DNA from: Bacillota bacterium
GTDB lineage: Bacteria > Bacillota_I > Bacilli_A > RF39 > UBA660
Assembly: GCA_003524085.1 (NCBI GenBank)
Contig: DOEC01000005.1
Span: 1-17,501 of the forward strand
Reading direction: 5' to 3'
DNA length: 17,501 nucleotides
The notes below the pieces were generated by a model. The model searched no databases. It was given only the letters and a program-made list of their open reading frames with translations, and was not told the DNA's origin. Position numbers and translations under genes: made by a program. The first letter of the stretch is position 1; every line of letters starts with the position of its first letter. Positions 8,364 through 14,842 of this stretch are shown here, one piece after another.

Positions 8364-9917
8364 AATATTATTTATAATATCATTCATATTTAATTCTTCA
8401 CTAATAAACATATCAACATAATCTATATTTTCTTGATTACCTATAACCATAATTTTAATATTATTAGATATATCTTCTTTTATAGTTCTAACTAGTTCTT
8501 CTACTCTTACATCACTAATATATTTATCAACAATTACAATATCATAATCTACTTTCTTTAACTCATTTATCGCATCTACCCCATTACTAAAATCATTTAC
8601 TTTTATTTCATACTTCATAATACTATTTTTTAAAAAAGCTCTAATCATATTACTACTATGTATAATCATTAAATTAACACTACTTAAATCTAACTTAGTA
8701 CTAGTATCCACTAAATTCTCTTGAAGAACTACTTTAAACTCACTTCCCTTACCTAGTTCTGAAGTAACACTTATATTTCCACCAAGGATATTAACTAAAT
8801 TCTTAGTAATAAACAAGCCTAACCCTAAACCTAGAGTATCACTATTTTTTTCTAACTTTCCAAATTTGTTAAATATTAAATCAATATTATCTTCACTAAT
8901 TCCCTTACCAGTATCCTTTACTACTATTTCAATGTCACACTTATCTTTTTTAACACTACCACTTACACTAATTTCTATCTTACCCTTATCAGTATACTTA
9001 ATAGCATTACTAAGTAAATTACTAACTATCTGTTTAACTTTATCTTTGTCTCCATAAACAACATCAGGTAACTCACTATAATTACTAACAATTTCTATAT
9101 CTTTATTTGTAAGTCTCTTTCTATTTAAATTAACTAAATCTTCTATAATCTCTTTAGGATTATACCCACTTATCAAAATATCTACATTTCCACTTTCAAT
9201 TTGAGAAACATTAATTATTCCATTACAAACATCTAACAAACTATTTGTAGAATTAACTAAATCATTAAGTACATCCTTACTTTCTTCACTCAAATTATCT
9301 TCCATCTCTATTACACTTGCACATCCTATTATCTGGTTCATTGGTGTTCTAATTTCATGAGACATACTCCTTAAAAATTCACTTTTAACCAAGTTAGCAT
9401 TTTCTAAATTGTCTTTAGCTAGCTCTAGTTCATTTATCAGTTTAATATCAGGATTTTCTATAGTAAAATACATCAAAAAAGTTATAAACCCTATTAAATA
9501 TGTTAATAAAAGTAATTCAGGTTTAATACGTTGTATAATAACTACAATTGTACCAAATATAAGAAGTCCATATAAAGGATAATACTTTCTATCAAGTAAT
9601 TTTTTTCTATTTTTAATAATTATAACAAACCAAAGAATTACCATCAAAAATGTTAAAGCATAAACAATATTTGCCGCAATTCCATAACTATAAATAATAT
9701 TATTTTCATTGTGATAATTCAAAGGACATACAGAAATCGCAACAAAAAACATTAAACAAATTAGTTTTATTATATTAGTTTTAAATATGTTATTAACTTT
9801 AAAAGTTCTTTTATCAGATACACCAATTAAATAACTAGTAAAAATAAGTAACCATATTAAATATGAAACTAACAAAGATTTACTGACTATCTCATTTAAA
9901 ACAGGAACGTATTCCAT
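8346..9917 (-). CDS. Hybrid sensor histidine kinase, 5' end probably frameshifted
   Basis: 523 residues from the ATG at 9917. About five TM helices (12-152) are followed by a coiled linker and DHp domain with the H-box SMSHEIRTPMN (His187). The ATPase domain has an N-box QIVSNLLSNAIKY (N300/N304), DTGKG at 335-339 and GLGLG at 363-367. The C-terminal domain (about 413-523) is receiver-like: Asp464 is in the phospho-acceptor place, but the paired acidic residues and conserved lysine are missing, so it is degenerate. This ATG has no ribosome binding site. The frame continues upstream to join a 53-codon ORF in another frame (see 9929-10090), so the true protein is probably about 581 residues with about seven TM helices. 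No response regulator is adjacent. The signal is unknown. Confidence 0.85.
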   Translation of the reverse strand: MEYVPVLNEIVSKSLLVSYLIWLLIFTSYLIGVSDKRTFKVNNIFKTNIIKLICLMFFVAISVCPLNYHNENNIIYSYGIAANIVYALTFLMVILWFVIIIKNRKKLLDRKYYPLYGLLIFGTIVVIIQRIKPELLLLTYLIGFITFLMYFTIENPDIKLINELELAKDNLENANLVKSEFLRSMSHEIRTPMNQIIGCASVIEMEDNLSEESKDVLNDLVNSTNSLLDVCNGIINVSQIESGNVDILISGYNPKEIIEDLVNLNRKRLTNKDIEIVSNYSELPDVVYGDKDKVKQIVSNLLSNAIKYTDKGKIEISVSGSVKKDKCDIEIVVKDTGKGISEDNIDLIFNKFGKLEKNSDTLGLGLGLFITKNLVNILGGNISVTSELGKGSEFKVVLQENLVDTSTKLDLSSVNLMIIHSSNMIRAFLKNSIMKYEIKVNDFSNGVDAINELKKVDYDIVIVDKYISDVRVEELVRTIKEDISNNIKIMVIGNQENIDYVDMFISEELNMNDIINNIKKVLS

Positions 9918-9928
9918 ATATTTAATTG

Positions 9929-10090
9929 TTAAATAGACCCAATTGCAAGAACACTTGAAATCATATTTGATATAACTAAATACTTATAAGTAGTAGTTTC
10001 AAAATTAGTTACTCTCTTCTTTGAAAAATAAACACAAATTAATAATATATTAAAAATTAAAATTGCTATAGTAAAAAAATTATTACCCAC
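9929..10090 (-). pseudogene. Detached N-terminal TM segment of the sensor kinase (frameshift)
   Basis: A 53-codon ORF starts at GTG 10088-10090 with an AAGGTG ribosome binding site 5 bases upstream and stops at TAA 9929-9931. Its product has two TM helices (FFTIAILIFNILLICVYF, then YLVISNMISSVLAIG) separated by the basic SKKR. It lacks any domain of its own. Adding one G to the GGG at 9938-9940 fuses ...VLAIG to VYLTIKYMEYVPV... of the kinase frame with no stop. The downstream kinase ATG has no ribosome binding site, whereas this ORF has one. I read it as the 5' end of the kinase gene, broken by a one-base indel or a sequencing or assembly error. A genuine separate small membrane protein is the alternative. 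Confidence 0.7.
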
Positions 10091-10113
10091 TTTTACACCT
10101 TCTATCCTTTTTA

Positions 10114-10142
10114 ATTATATAAAAAAATAGTATAAAAATCAA
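10114..10142 (-). promoter_or_regulatory. Promoter of the sensor kinase gene
   Basis: On the minus strand, TTGATT (10137-10142), a 17-base spacer and TATAAT (10114-10119), about 24 bases before the GTG start of the full-length kinase frame. It overlaps the ligase terminator: the -35 lies partly in the hairpin and the T tract is in the spacer. Confidence 0.65.
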
Positions 10143-10156
10143 ACGTTTTCATACTA
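10121..10156 (-). terminator. Intrinsic terminator of the ligase gene
   Basis: On the minus strand, TAGTATGAAAA and TTTTTATACTA form an 11-bp stem (one G-T pair) with loop CGTTTGA, followed by seven T residues (10121-10127). The 5' arm contains the ligase stop codon TGA. Confidence 0.7.
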
Positions 10157-11915
10157 CTTTAGTAATAAGTTTCAAAATAGACTGTCTGTCTACTTTTCCT
10201 TCTTCTTTATATATTAACTTAGTAATTAAATAATCTTCATTTCTAGGTCTATCTCTTAATGGTATTTTCTTATTTACATAATTTTTAATAATTTCTAAAC
10301 ATTCACTTGATTTTTCCATATTTTCTATTTCCACAAAAGCATATGGATAACATCCAGTCGCAGATTTCTCATCTCTAACTCCAATTACTACACAATTTTT
10401 AACAAAATCTAACTCTTTAATAACTTCTTCAATTTCATTTGGAAAAACATTATGTCCATCAGGTCTTACTATCATATTCTTTTTTCTATCAGTTAAAACA
10501 AATAACCCATCTTCAGTAACATATCCCAAGTCTCCAGTTCTTCCCCAAGTTTGTCCATTTTCATCCTTGAAGAAAAATTTTTCTGTTTCACTTTGATTAG
10601 CTAAATATCCACTCATTCTTTGAACAGAACTAATATATATTTCCCCTATTTCATTATACCTACATTCAGTATAATCATCCTTCATAATCTTAGCGTCCAC
10701 TAGTGGTAAAGGTATACCATAAATTTCAGGTTTCTTTGTCTCCTCAAAAGGTGTTAAAAATGTACAAGAAGAAAACTCAGCCATTCCACCACCTTTAATT
10801 AAAGTAGCACTGCTGTTATGTGTTTTTAACCAATTATTTACTCTTTCTTCTAAATACTTAGGTGTTTTATCTCCACCAAAAATAACTCTGTTCAAATATG
10901 ATAAATCTTCATTATTAAATATTTGATTACTAATAACACTTTCAAAAAATGAAGGAACACAAATTATATTATTAGGTTTATACTTATAAATTAAATTAGC
11001 AAACTCTTCTAATTTAAAATTAGGTATCAAAATCATTTCTAAACCACTACTTAAAGAATTGTGAATTCCACATACTGCACCATAACTAATAAAAGGTGGC
11101 ATAATACAAAGAATAGTTTCTCCTGGTTTTACCTTAGTTAATTTCATTAACTCTAAACTAACAGTATTCATTCCAACACTAGTTAAACCAAGTCCTTTAG
11201 CAACACCAGTAGTTCCACTAGTATATTCAATTACAGAAGTTTTACCACTTCTATATTCTGGAACAACTAAATCACTTCCATTTATCTTTTCAAACTTGCT
11301 ATAATTATAAATCTTTTCTTTATTAATAGCATTATTTAAATTATAAAATAACTCTTGTTTAAGAAGTTCTAATTTAATCTTTCTAATTTCTCTTTTTTCT
11401 ATTTCTTCCATTAATTTTAATTTTTCTTCTTTAGATAAAAACGCAATTGGAGAAACATCATACACACTTTTAGTACTTGTATTTCTAGAAGCGTTTATCA
11501 TAGTTTCAGCATAACTACTAACTACAAAAGACAACTTAGTTTTAGCTAAATTTAAGTAAAATCTCATCTTTTCCTCTGGAATTCTAGGGTCTATCAAATT
11601 AGCATTAGCGCCTATCTTATCAAGTCCATAAATAAAATATATTGTTTCAGGTGTAAGCGGCATTGCTAGACTAACGTAATCTTCTTCTTTAACTCCAAGA
11701 GCTTGAAATCTTTTACTAGTCTTATCAATATTATCAAGTAGTTCTTCATAAGTAATCTTTTTATTTAAATAATTTAATGCAGTTAAATAAAGCCTATCCT
11801 TATTAAGTTTAGTTATATAATCTGTTAAAGACATATCAGGCACTTCTAAATTTAACTCATCATCAGTATAATATTTTCTCCAAGGTTTATCCTTTGAAGC
11901 ATATCCAGTATTCAT
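10149..11915 (-). CDS. AMP-forming acyl/aryl acid ligase (ANL superfamily)
   Basis: 588 residues. It activates a carboxylic acid with ATP to an acyl-adenylate and normally passes it to CoA or a carrier. Motifs: P-loop YTSGTTGVAKG at 231-241, GGGMAE at 375-380, GRTGDLGYVTEDG with D462, TDRKKNMI with R477, and GKVDR with the C-terminal-domain lysine K574 needed for adenylation. Overall it resembles long-chain fatty-acid CoA ligases. A Lys/Glu-rich helical insert (about 160-215) before the P-loop makes it longer than usual. The substrate cannot be predicted. It has its own promoter, whose -35 lies in a palindrome matching that of the peptide operon at 14755-14778, so it is probably co-regulated with that cassette. 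A ribosome binding site AAGGGGG lies 5 bases before the ATG. Confidence 0.87.
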   Translation of the reverse strand: MNTGYASKDKPWRKYYTDDELNLEVPDMSLTDYITKLNKDRLYLTALNYLNKKITYEELLDNIDKTSKRFQALGVKEEDYVSLAMPLTPETIYFIYGLDKIGANANLIDPRIPEEKMRFYLNLAKTKLSFVVSSYAETMINASRNTSTKSVYDVSPIAFLSKEEKLKLMEEIEKREIRKIKLELLKQELFYNLNNAINKEKIYNYSKFEKINGSDLVVPEYRSGKTSVIEYTSGTTGVAKGLGLTSVGMNTVSLELMKLTKVKPGETILCIMPPFISYGAVCGIHNSLSSGLEMILIPNFKLEEFANLIYKYKPNNIICVPSFFESVISNQIFNNEDLSYLNRVIFGGDKTPKYLEERVNNWLKTHNSSATLIKGGGMAEFSSCTFLTPFEETKKPEIYGIPLPLVDAKIMKDDYTECRYNEIGEIYISSVQRMSGYLANQSETEKFFFKDENGQTWGRTGDLGYVTEDGLFVLTDRKKNMIVRPDGHNVFPNEIEEVIKELDFVKNCVVIGVRDEKSATGCYPYAFVEIENMEKSSECLEIIKNYVNKKIPLRDRPRNEDYLITKLIYKEEGKVDRQSILKLITKVV

Positions 11916-11933
11916 AATTTCCCCCTTAATAAA

Positions 11934-11959
11934 AAAGTGTACTTATTATAGCACACTTT
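11934..11959 (-). terminator. Intrinsic terminator of the peptide/E1/ABC-F operon
   Basis: On the minus strand, arms AAAGTGT and ACACTTT (plus-strand 11953-11959 and 11934-11940) are followed by T residues. The 12-base loop holds the -10 box of the ligase promoter. Transcripts starting from that promoter lack the 5' arm, so only readthrough from ABC-F would form the hairpin. Confidence 0.6.
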
Positions 11960-11973
11960 AACTTATTATGCAA
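11945..11973 (-). promoter_or_regulatory. Promoter of the acyl ligase gene
   Basis: On the minus strand, TTGCAT (11968-11973), a 17-base spacer and a perfect TATAAT (11945-11950). The TGTGCTATAAT context is identical to that of the peptide operon promoter. Confidence 0.8.
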
Positions 11974-11983
11974 ATTATAAGTT
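11960..11983. promoter_or_regulatory. Palindromic operator over the ligase -35 box
   Basis: Half-sites AACTTAT and ATAAGTT are separated by 10 bp and centred on the -35 box. They match the operator at 14755-14778 at 20 of 24 positions, most of the differences being paired changes in the arms or single central bases. The site overlaps the ABC-F stop codon. The position implies repression by a dimeric regulator not encoded in the window. Confidence 0.65.
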
Positions 11984-13570
11984 TTTAGTTAACTTTAAAT
12001 TTTCCACTACTCCAGTACCCATATCTAATGAAACATCCGCATCTAATATTTCATTATATTTTCTATTATGTGAAATACTTATAACAGTGCCCTCATAACT
12101 TCTAATTAGTTCATATATTAAATTAAGTGCTTCTTTATCAAGATGATTGGTAACTTCATCCAATATTAACACATTAGTTTTTAAAAGTGCTAGTTTTATA
12201 ATAGCTAACCTAGTTCTTTCTCCAGGAGATAATTTAGAATAAATTTTATCTTTATCTTCATAACTAATACCTATTTTTTCAAGTAATGTAAACACTAAAG
12301 AATAATTAACATTAACCATATTTTCTGTAAGATATTCTATAACAGAATTATTACCTTCTAACAAAGTATTTTGTGAAATATATCCCATTTTAACTTTAGA
12401 ACCCACACTAACTTTTCCACTTATTGGCTCTATTTCTCCTAAGATAGTTTTGATTAAAGTAGTTTTTCCACTTCCATTATAGCCATTAATTTGTAGTTTC
12501 ACTCCATATGGTATAGTAAGGTCTATGACTTTAGTTTTAAACGTATCATATCCACATATAACTTTATCTAAAACTATATCTTTATTTCCCTTATCATCAT
12601 CTAACTCAAAAAATACATTAATTGGTTTCTTTTCTTCAAAACTAATAACATTTAATTTATTTAAATTTCTAGTTATTCTCTTAATATTAGAAGTGCTTGT
12701 TCTTTCTTTAGCATAATTGTTAGCTATCTTATCATTATCGTTATGCGCTCTTTTAGTATTACCAGAACTCACCCACCTCTTAGCCTTCTCTAATTCACTT
12801 TTAAGTCTTTCCTTTTCTTCCTTAGTTTTATAATATTCTTCTCTTTCCCTATTATATTCATTCTCTTTAGTAAATAAATAATTATTATAAGTCATATTAT
12901 ATTCCTTAATTTTACCATTAACTAATTCAAATATTTTATTTACTATATTATTAAGAAAAATCTCGTCATGTGATACAATAATCATTTTCTTATTGCTTTG
13001 CTTTAAATATTTTTCTAACCAAGTTATAGCTTCCATATCTAAATTATTAGTAGGTTCATCTAATAATAATATATCTCTATTAGAGATTAATAATTCCATT
13101 AATAATACTTTAATTTTTTCTCCACCAGATAATGTTTTAATTTTAGTATCAAGTGGTTCACGTAAATTCAACCCATTTTTTATAATTTCTAAATTACTTT
13201 CAAAATTATATCCATCTAAACTTAAAAATTCATTATAAAAAAGAGTATACTCTTCCATTTTATCTTCCGTTAAATCTAAAGATAATTTATCTAAAGTACT
13301 TTCTAATTCTTTAATTTTAGTTACTTCTTTAATATATTCAAATATAGAATACTCATAATACTTTTCTTCAATTTCCTGTTTCAAATAACCAATTGTTTCG
13401 CCGTCTGTTTTAACATTTCCTTTATTATTGGATATAGTTTTCAAAAGCGTACTTTTTCCACTTCCGTTTTTTCCTACTAAACCAACTTTATCTCCAGTAT
13501 TTAATTTAAAAGATACATTATCTAATATAACATTCCCATTAAATTCAACTTTTACATTATTAACTATCAT
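11975..13570 (-). CDS. ABC-F family ATPase, ribosome-protection/antibiotic-resistance type
   Basis: 531 residues from the ATG at 13568-13570. That start has a GAGGAG site 10 bases upstream. A longer frame to 13636 lies inside the preceding gene, with no ribosome binding site, and would add 22 unmatched residues. There are two ABC modules and no TM domain: Walker A GKNGSGKST (33-41), LSGGE (147-151), DEPTNNLD (171-178); then GYNGSGKTT (363-371), LSPGE (447-451), DEVTNHLD (471-478). The interdomain linker (about 225-310) is long and Lys/Glu/Arg-rich, as in Vga/Lsa/Msr-like proteins that enter the ribosomal E site and displace antibiotics. Overlap by 11 bp with the E1-like gene indicates coupled translation. 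In this cassette it would suit self-protection against a ribosome-active peptide; a housekeeping translation factor is the alternative. Confidence 0.88.
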   Translation of the reverse strand: MIVNNVKVEFNGNVILDNVSFKLNTGDKVGLVGKNGSGKSTLLKTISNNKGNVKTDGETIGYLKQEIEEKYYEYSIFEYIKEVTKIKELESTLDKLSLDLTEDKMEEYTLFYNEFLSLDGYNFESNLEIIKNGLNLREPLDTKIKTLSGGEKIKVLLMELLISNRDILLLDEPTNNLDMEAITWLEKYLKQSNKKMIIVSHDEIFLNNIVNKIFELVNGKIKEYNMTYNNYLFTKENEYNREREEYYKTKEEKERLKSELEKAKRWVSSGNTKRAHNDNDKIANNYAKERTSTSNIKRITRNLNKLNVISFEEKKPINVFFELDDDKGNKDIVLDKVICGYDTFKTKVIDLTIPYGVKLQINGYNGSGKTTLIKTILGEIEPISGKVSVGSKVKMGYISQNTLLEGNNSVIEYLTENMVNVNYSLVFTLLEKIGISYEDKDKIYSKLSPGERTRLAIIKLALLKTNVLILDEVTNHLDKEALNLIYELIRSYEGTVISISHNRKYNEILDADVSLDMGTGVVENLKLTKNL

Positions 13571-14582
13571 ATTTAGCACACTCCTCACATGTATTATTTT
13601 TACTCCAATTGATAATCTTTGTTTCGTATGTTGCAAAATTAAACATCATTGTTTTACCTTTTAAATTATAACTTATATAATTATTAAAGTATTTCACAAT
13701 TTCATTTGTAATTATAGATGAAATCATTACACACATTGGTCCATATGATGGAACAATTCTAACATTCTGTAACGGAATATCTGTCGTTTCTTTATCTATG
13801 CATTTTAAACAAGCAGTTTCGTGTGGAATAACAAATGGTCCTATCATTGCAACGTGTTCTGCAAAACCTGCAAAAATAACAGGTTTATTTTCACTAACAC
13901 AAATATCATTGATTAACCTTCTAATAACTCTAAATGGTTTATCCAATGTACATATAACAATATCACATTCTTGTACTTCATGCAAGATTTTTTCTTTGTT
14001 ATCTATCATAATATTCTTAATAACAATATTCCCTTTTAATTTGCTAGCTAACACTTCAGTTTTATTTTTTCCAACATCGTTTTCTGAATACGGATATTGA
14101 CGTATTAAATTACTACATTCTACTATATCGCTATCCACCAAAATAAAATTTTCAAACCCTGCTCTTGAAAGCATAAATGCGACATTAGCGCCTACTCCAC
14201 CTAATCCTAAAATTAATATTTTTTTATTAGCAAATAATTCTTTATTTTGTTTAAAATCATTTGTAAATAATGAAAAAAATAAATCTTGTCTACTGTATTT
14301 GTTATCACATAATGCCTCATATTTTTCATTTTCAATAATCAATTTTTCTTCCAATAAATAGCTAATTACATCTTTAAGTTCAGATTTGCTCACATTCGTT
14401 TCTTTAGAAACTTTTTCTATAAGCTTTTCTTCATTAATTGGTTCTTTCAAATTATCAATTAGTGATAAAAACGCATCATTTTCATACTCTATTTCTTTAC
14501 CAGTTTCTTTAAAGTTTCCCATTCTTACTACTTTATTAATTTTATCCACATAAAATGGTTTTGTTGTATTTAGTATAAGCAT
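13560..14582 (-). CDS. MccB/ThiF-like E1 adenylyltransferase with N-terminal RRE-like domain
   Basis: 340 residues, close to E. coli MccB (about 350). Residues about 10-90 form a beta-rich then winged-helix segment (KLIEKVSKETNVSKSELKD...), as in RiPP recognition elements and the MccB peptide clamp. The adenylation domain has GLGGVG (126-131), VDSD (149-152), N158, R161, GKNK (171-174) and D214 in CTLDKP. Zinc cysteines are CLKC (258-261) and CEEC (332-335). ThiF-type enzymes adenylate a C-terminal carboxylate. No sulfur-carrier, thiamine or molybdopterin gene is nearby; the only peptide candidate is the 21-codon ORF just upstream. An AGGAGG site lies 5 bases before the ATG. Best reading: modifying enzyme of a ribosomally made peptide. 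The chemistry (AMP conjugation, macrocyclisation or other) is open. Confidence 0.82.
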   Translation of the reverse strand: MLILNTTKPFYVDKINKVVRMGNFKETGKEIEYENDAFLSLIDNLKEPINEEKLIEKVSKETNVSKSELKDVISYLLEEKLIIENEKYEALCDNKYSRQDLFFSLFTNDFKQNKELFANKKILILGLGGVGANVAFMLSRAGFENFILVDSDIVECSNLIRQYPYSENDVGKNKTEVLASKLKGNIVIKNIMIDNKEKILHEVQECDIVICTLDKPFRVIRRLINDICVSENKPVIFAGFAEHVAMIGPFVIPHETACLKCIDKETTDIPLQNVRIVPSYGPMCVMISSIITNEIVKYFNNYISYNLKGKTMMFNFATYETKIINWSKNNTCEECAKYDS

Positions 14583-14605
14583 TTTATCCTCCTCGTATAA
14601 TGATA

Positions 14606-14626
14606 AAAGCTCAATTAATGAGCTTT
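14606..14626 (-). other. Hairpin between peptide ORF and E1-like gene
   Basis: A perfect 8-bp stem AAAGCTCA/TGAGCTTT with a 5-base loop lies 2 bases after the peptide stop and about 12 bases before the ribosome binding site of the E1-like gene. It is followed by only about four T residues. It may act as a partial terminator or RNA-processing/stability element, giving more precursor than enzyme. Confidence 0.55.
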
Positions 14627-14628
14627 AA

Positions 14629-14694
14629 TTAACAGTTTTGGTCTACATGACAAGAAAATTTTGCAACTGTTACTTTTTTAACGTTAATTTTCAT
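14629..14694 (-). CDS. 21-residue putative precursor peptide
   Basis: ATG at 14692-14694, TAA at 14629-14631. A perfect AGGAGG (14703-14708) sits 8 bases upstream, the strongest translation signal in the window. The product begins MKINVKKVTV (basic, leader-like) and ends FSCHVDQNC, with Cys15 and a C-terminal Cys21. It is the first gene after the operator-controlled promoter and precedes the MccB-like enzyme, the position of mccA in microcin C operons, where the precursor is only seven residues. A terminal Cys carboxylate could be adenylated; Cys15 could then attack it to give a seven-residue thiolactone ring. That is hypothesis. The alternative is a regulatory upstream ORF for ABC-F attenuation, although it is not directly before that gene. 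Confidence 0.7.
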   Translation of the reverse strand: MKINVKKVTVAKFSCHVDQNC

Positions 14695-14740
14695 ATAATC
14701 TACCTCCTACCAACTGAAGTCAAATCGCTTCTTGAAAAAT

Positions 14741-14769
14741 ATTATAGCACACATAACTTACTATGTAAA
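14741..14769 (-). promoter_or_regulatory. Promoter of the peptide/E1/ABC-F operon
   Basis: On the minus strand, TTTACA (14764-14769), a 17-base spacer and a perfect TATAAT (14741-14746) in a TGTGC context. The untranslated leader before the peptide start is about 40 bases. Confidence 0.85.
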
Positions 14770-14797
14770 TAGTAAGTTATGCATAGTTAGTAAGTTA
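14752..14797. promoter_or_regulatory. Palindromic operator with an extra half-site
   Basis: CATAACTTACTAT and ATAGTAAGTTATG form a perfect 13-bp-arm palindrome (14752-14781) around a 4-bp centre lying inside the -35 box. A third copy of the half-site, TAGTAAGTTA, is at 14788-14797, 18 bp from the equivalent arm. The core (14755-14778) recurs at the ligase promoter. There is no T tract, so it is an operator rather than a terminator. The position implies repression. Confidence 0.75.
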
Positions 14798-14812
14798 CTA
14801 AATATTAAAAAG

Positions 14813-14842
14813 AAAAAACTAGGACTACTTGCTTCCTAGTTT
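14813..14842 (-). terminator. Intrinsic terminator of htrA
   Basis: On the minus strand, arms AAACTAGGA/TCCTAGTTT (9 bp) with a 9-base loop, followed by further T residues. The stem includes the last codons of the protease gene and its stop codon lies at the loop. It isolates the peptide operon from upstream transcription. Confidence 0.85.

Noticed and set aside
13571..13636. 22-residue N-terminal extension of the ABC-F protein
   Set aside because: It lies within the E1-like gene, has no ribosome binding site and is unlike ABC-F N-termini; the ATG at 13570 has GAGGAG and begins the usual MIVNNVKVEF strand.
13560..14582. Housekeeping ThiF/MoeB (thiamine or molybdopterin) assignment
   Set aside because: No sulfur-carrier or pathway genes nearby, an extra N-terminal winged-helix segment, and MccB-like length and setting.
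14752..14781. Large inverted repeat read as a transcription terminator
   Set aside because: No T tract follows on either strand, it overlaps the -35 box, and a second copy sits on another promoter; an operator fits better.
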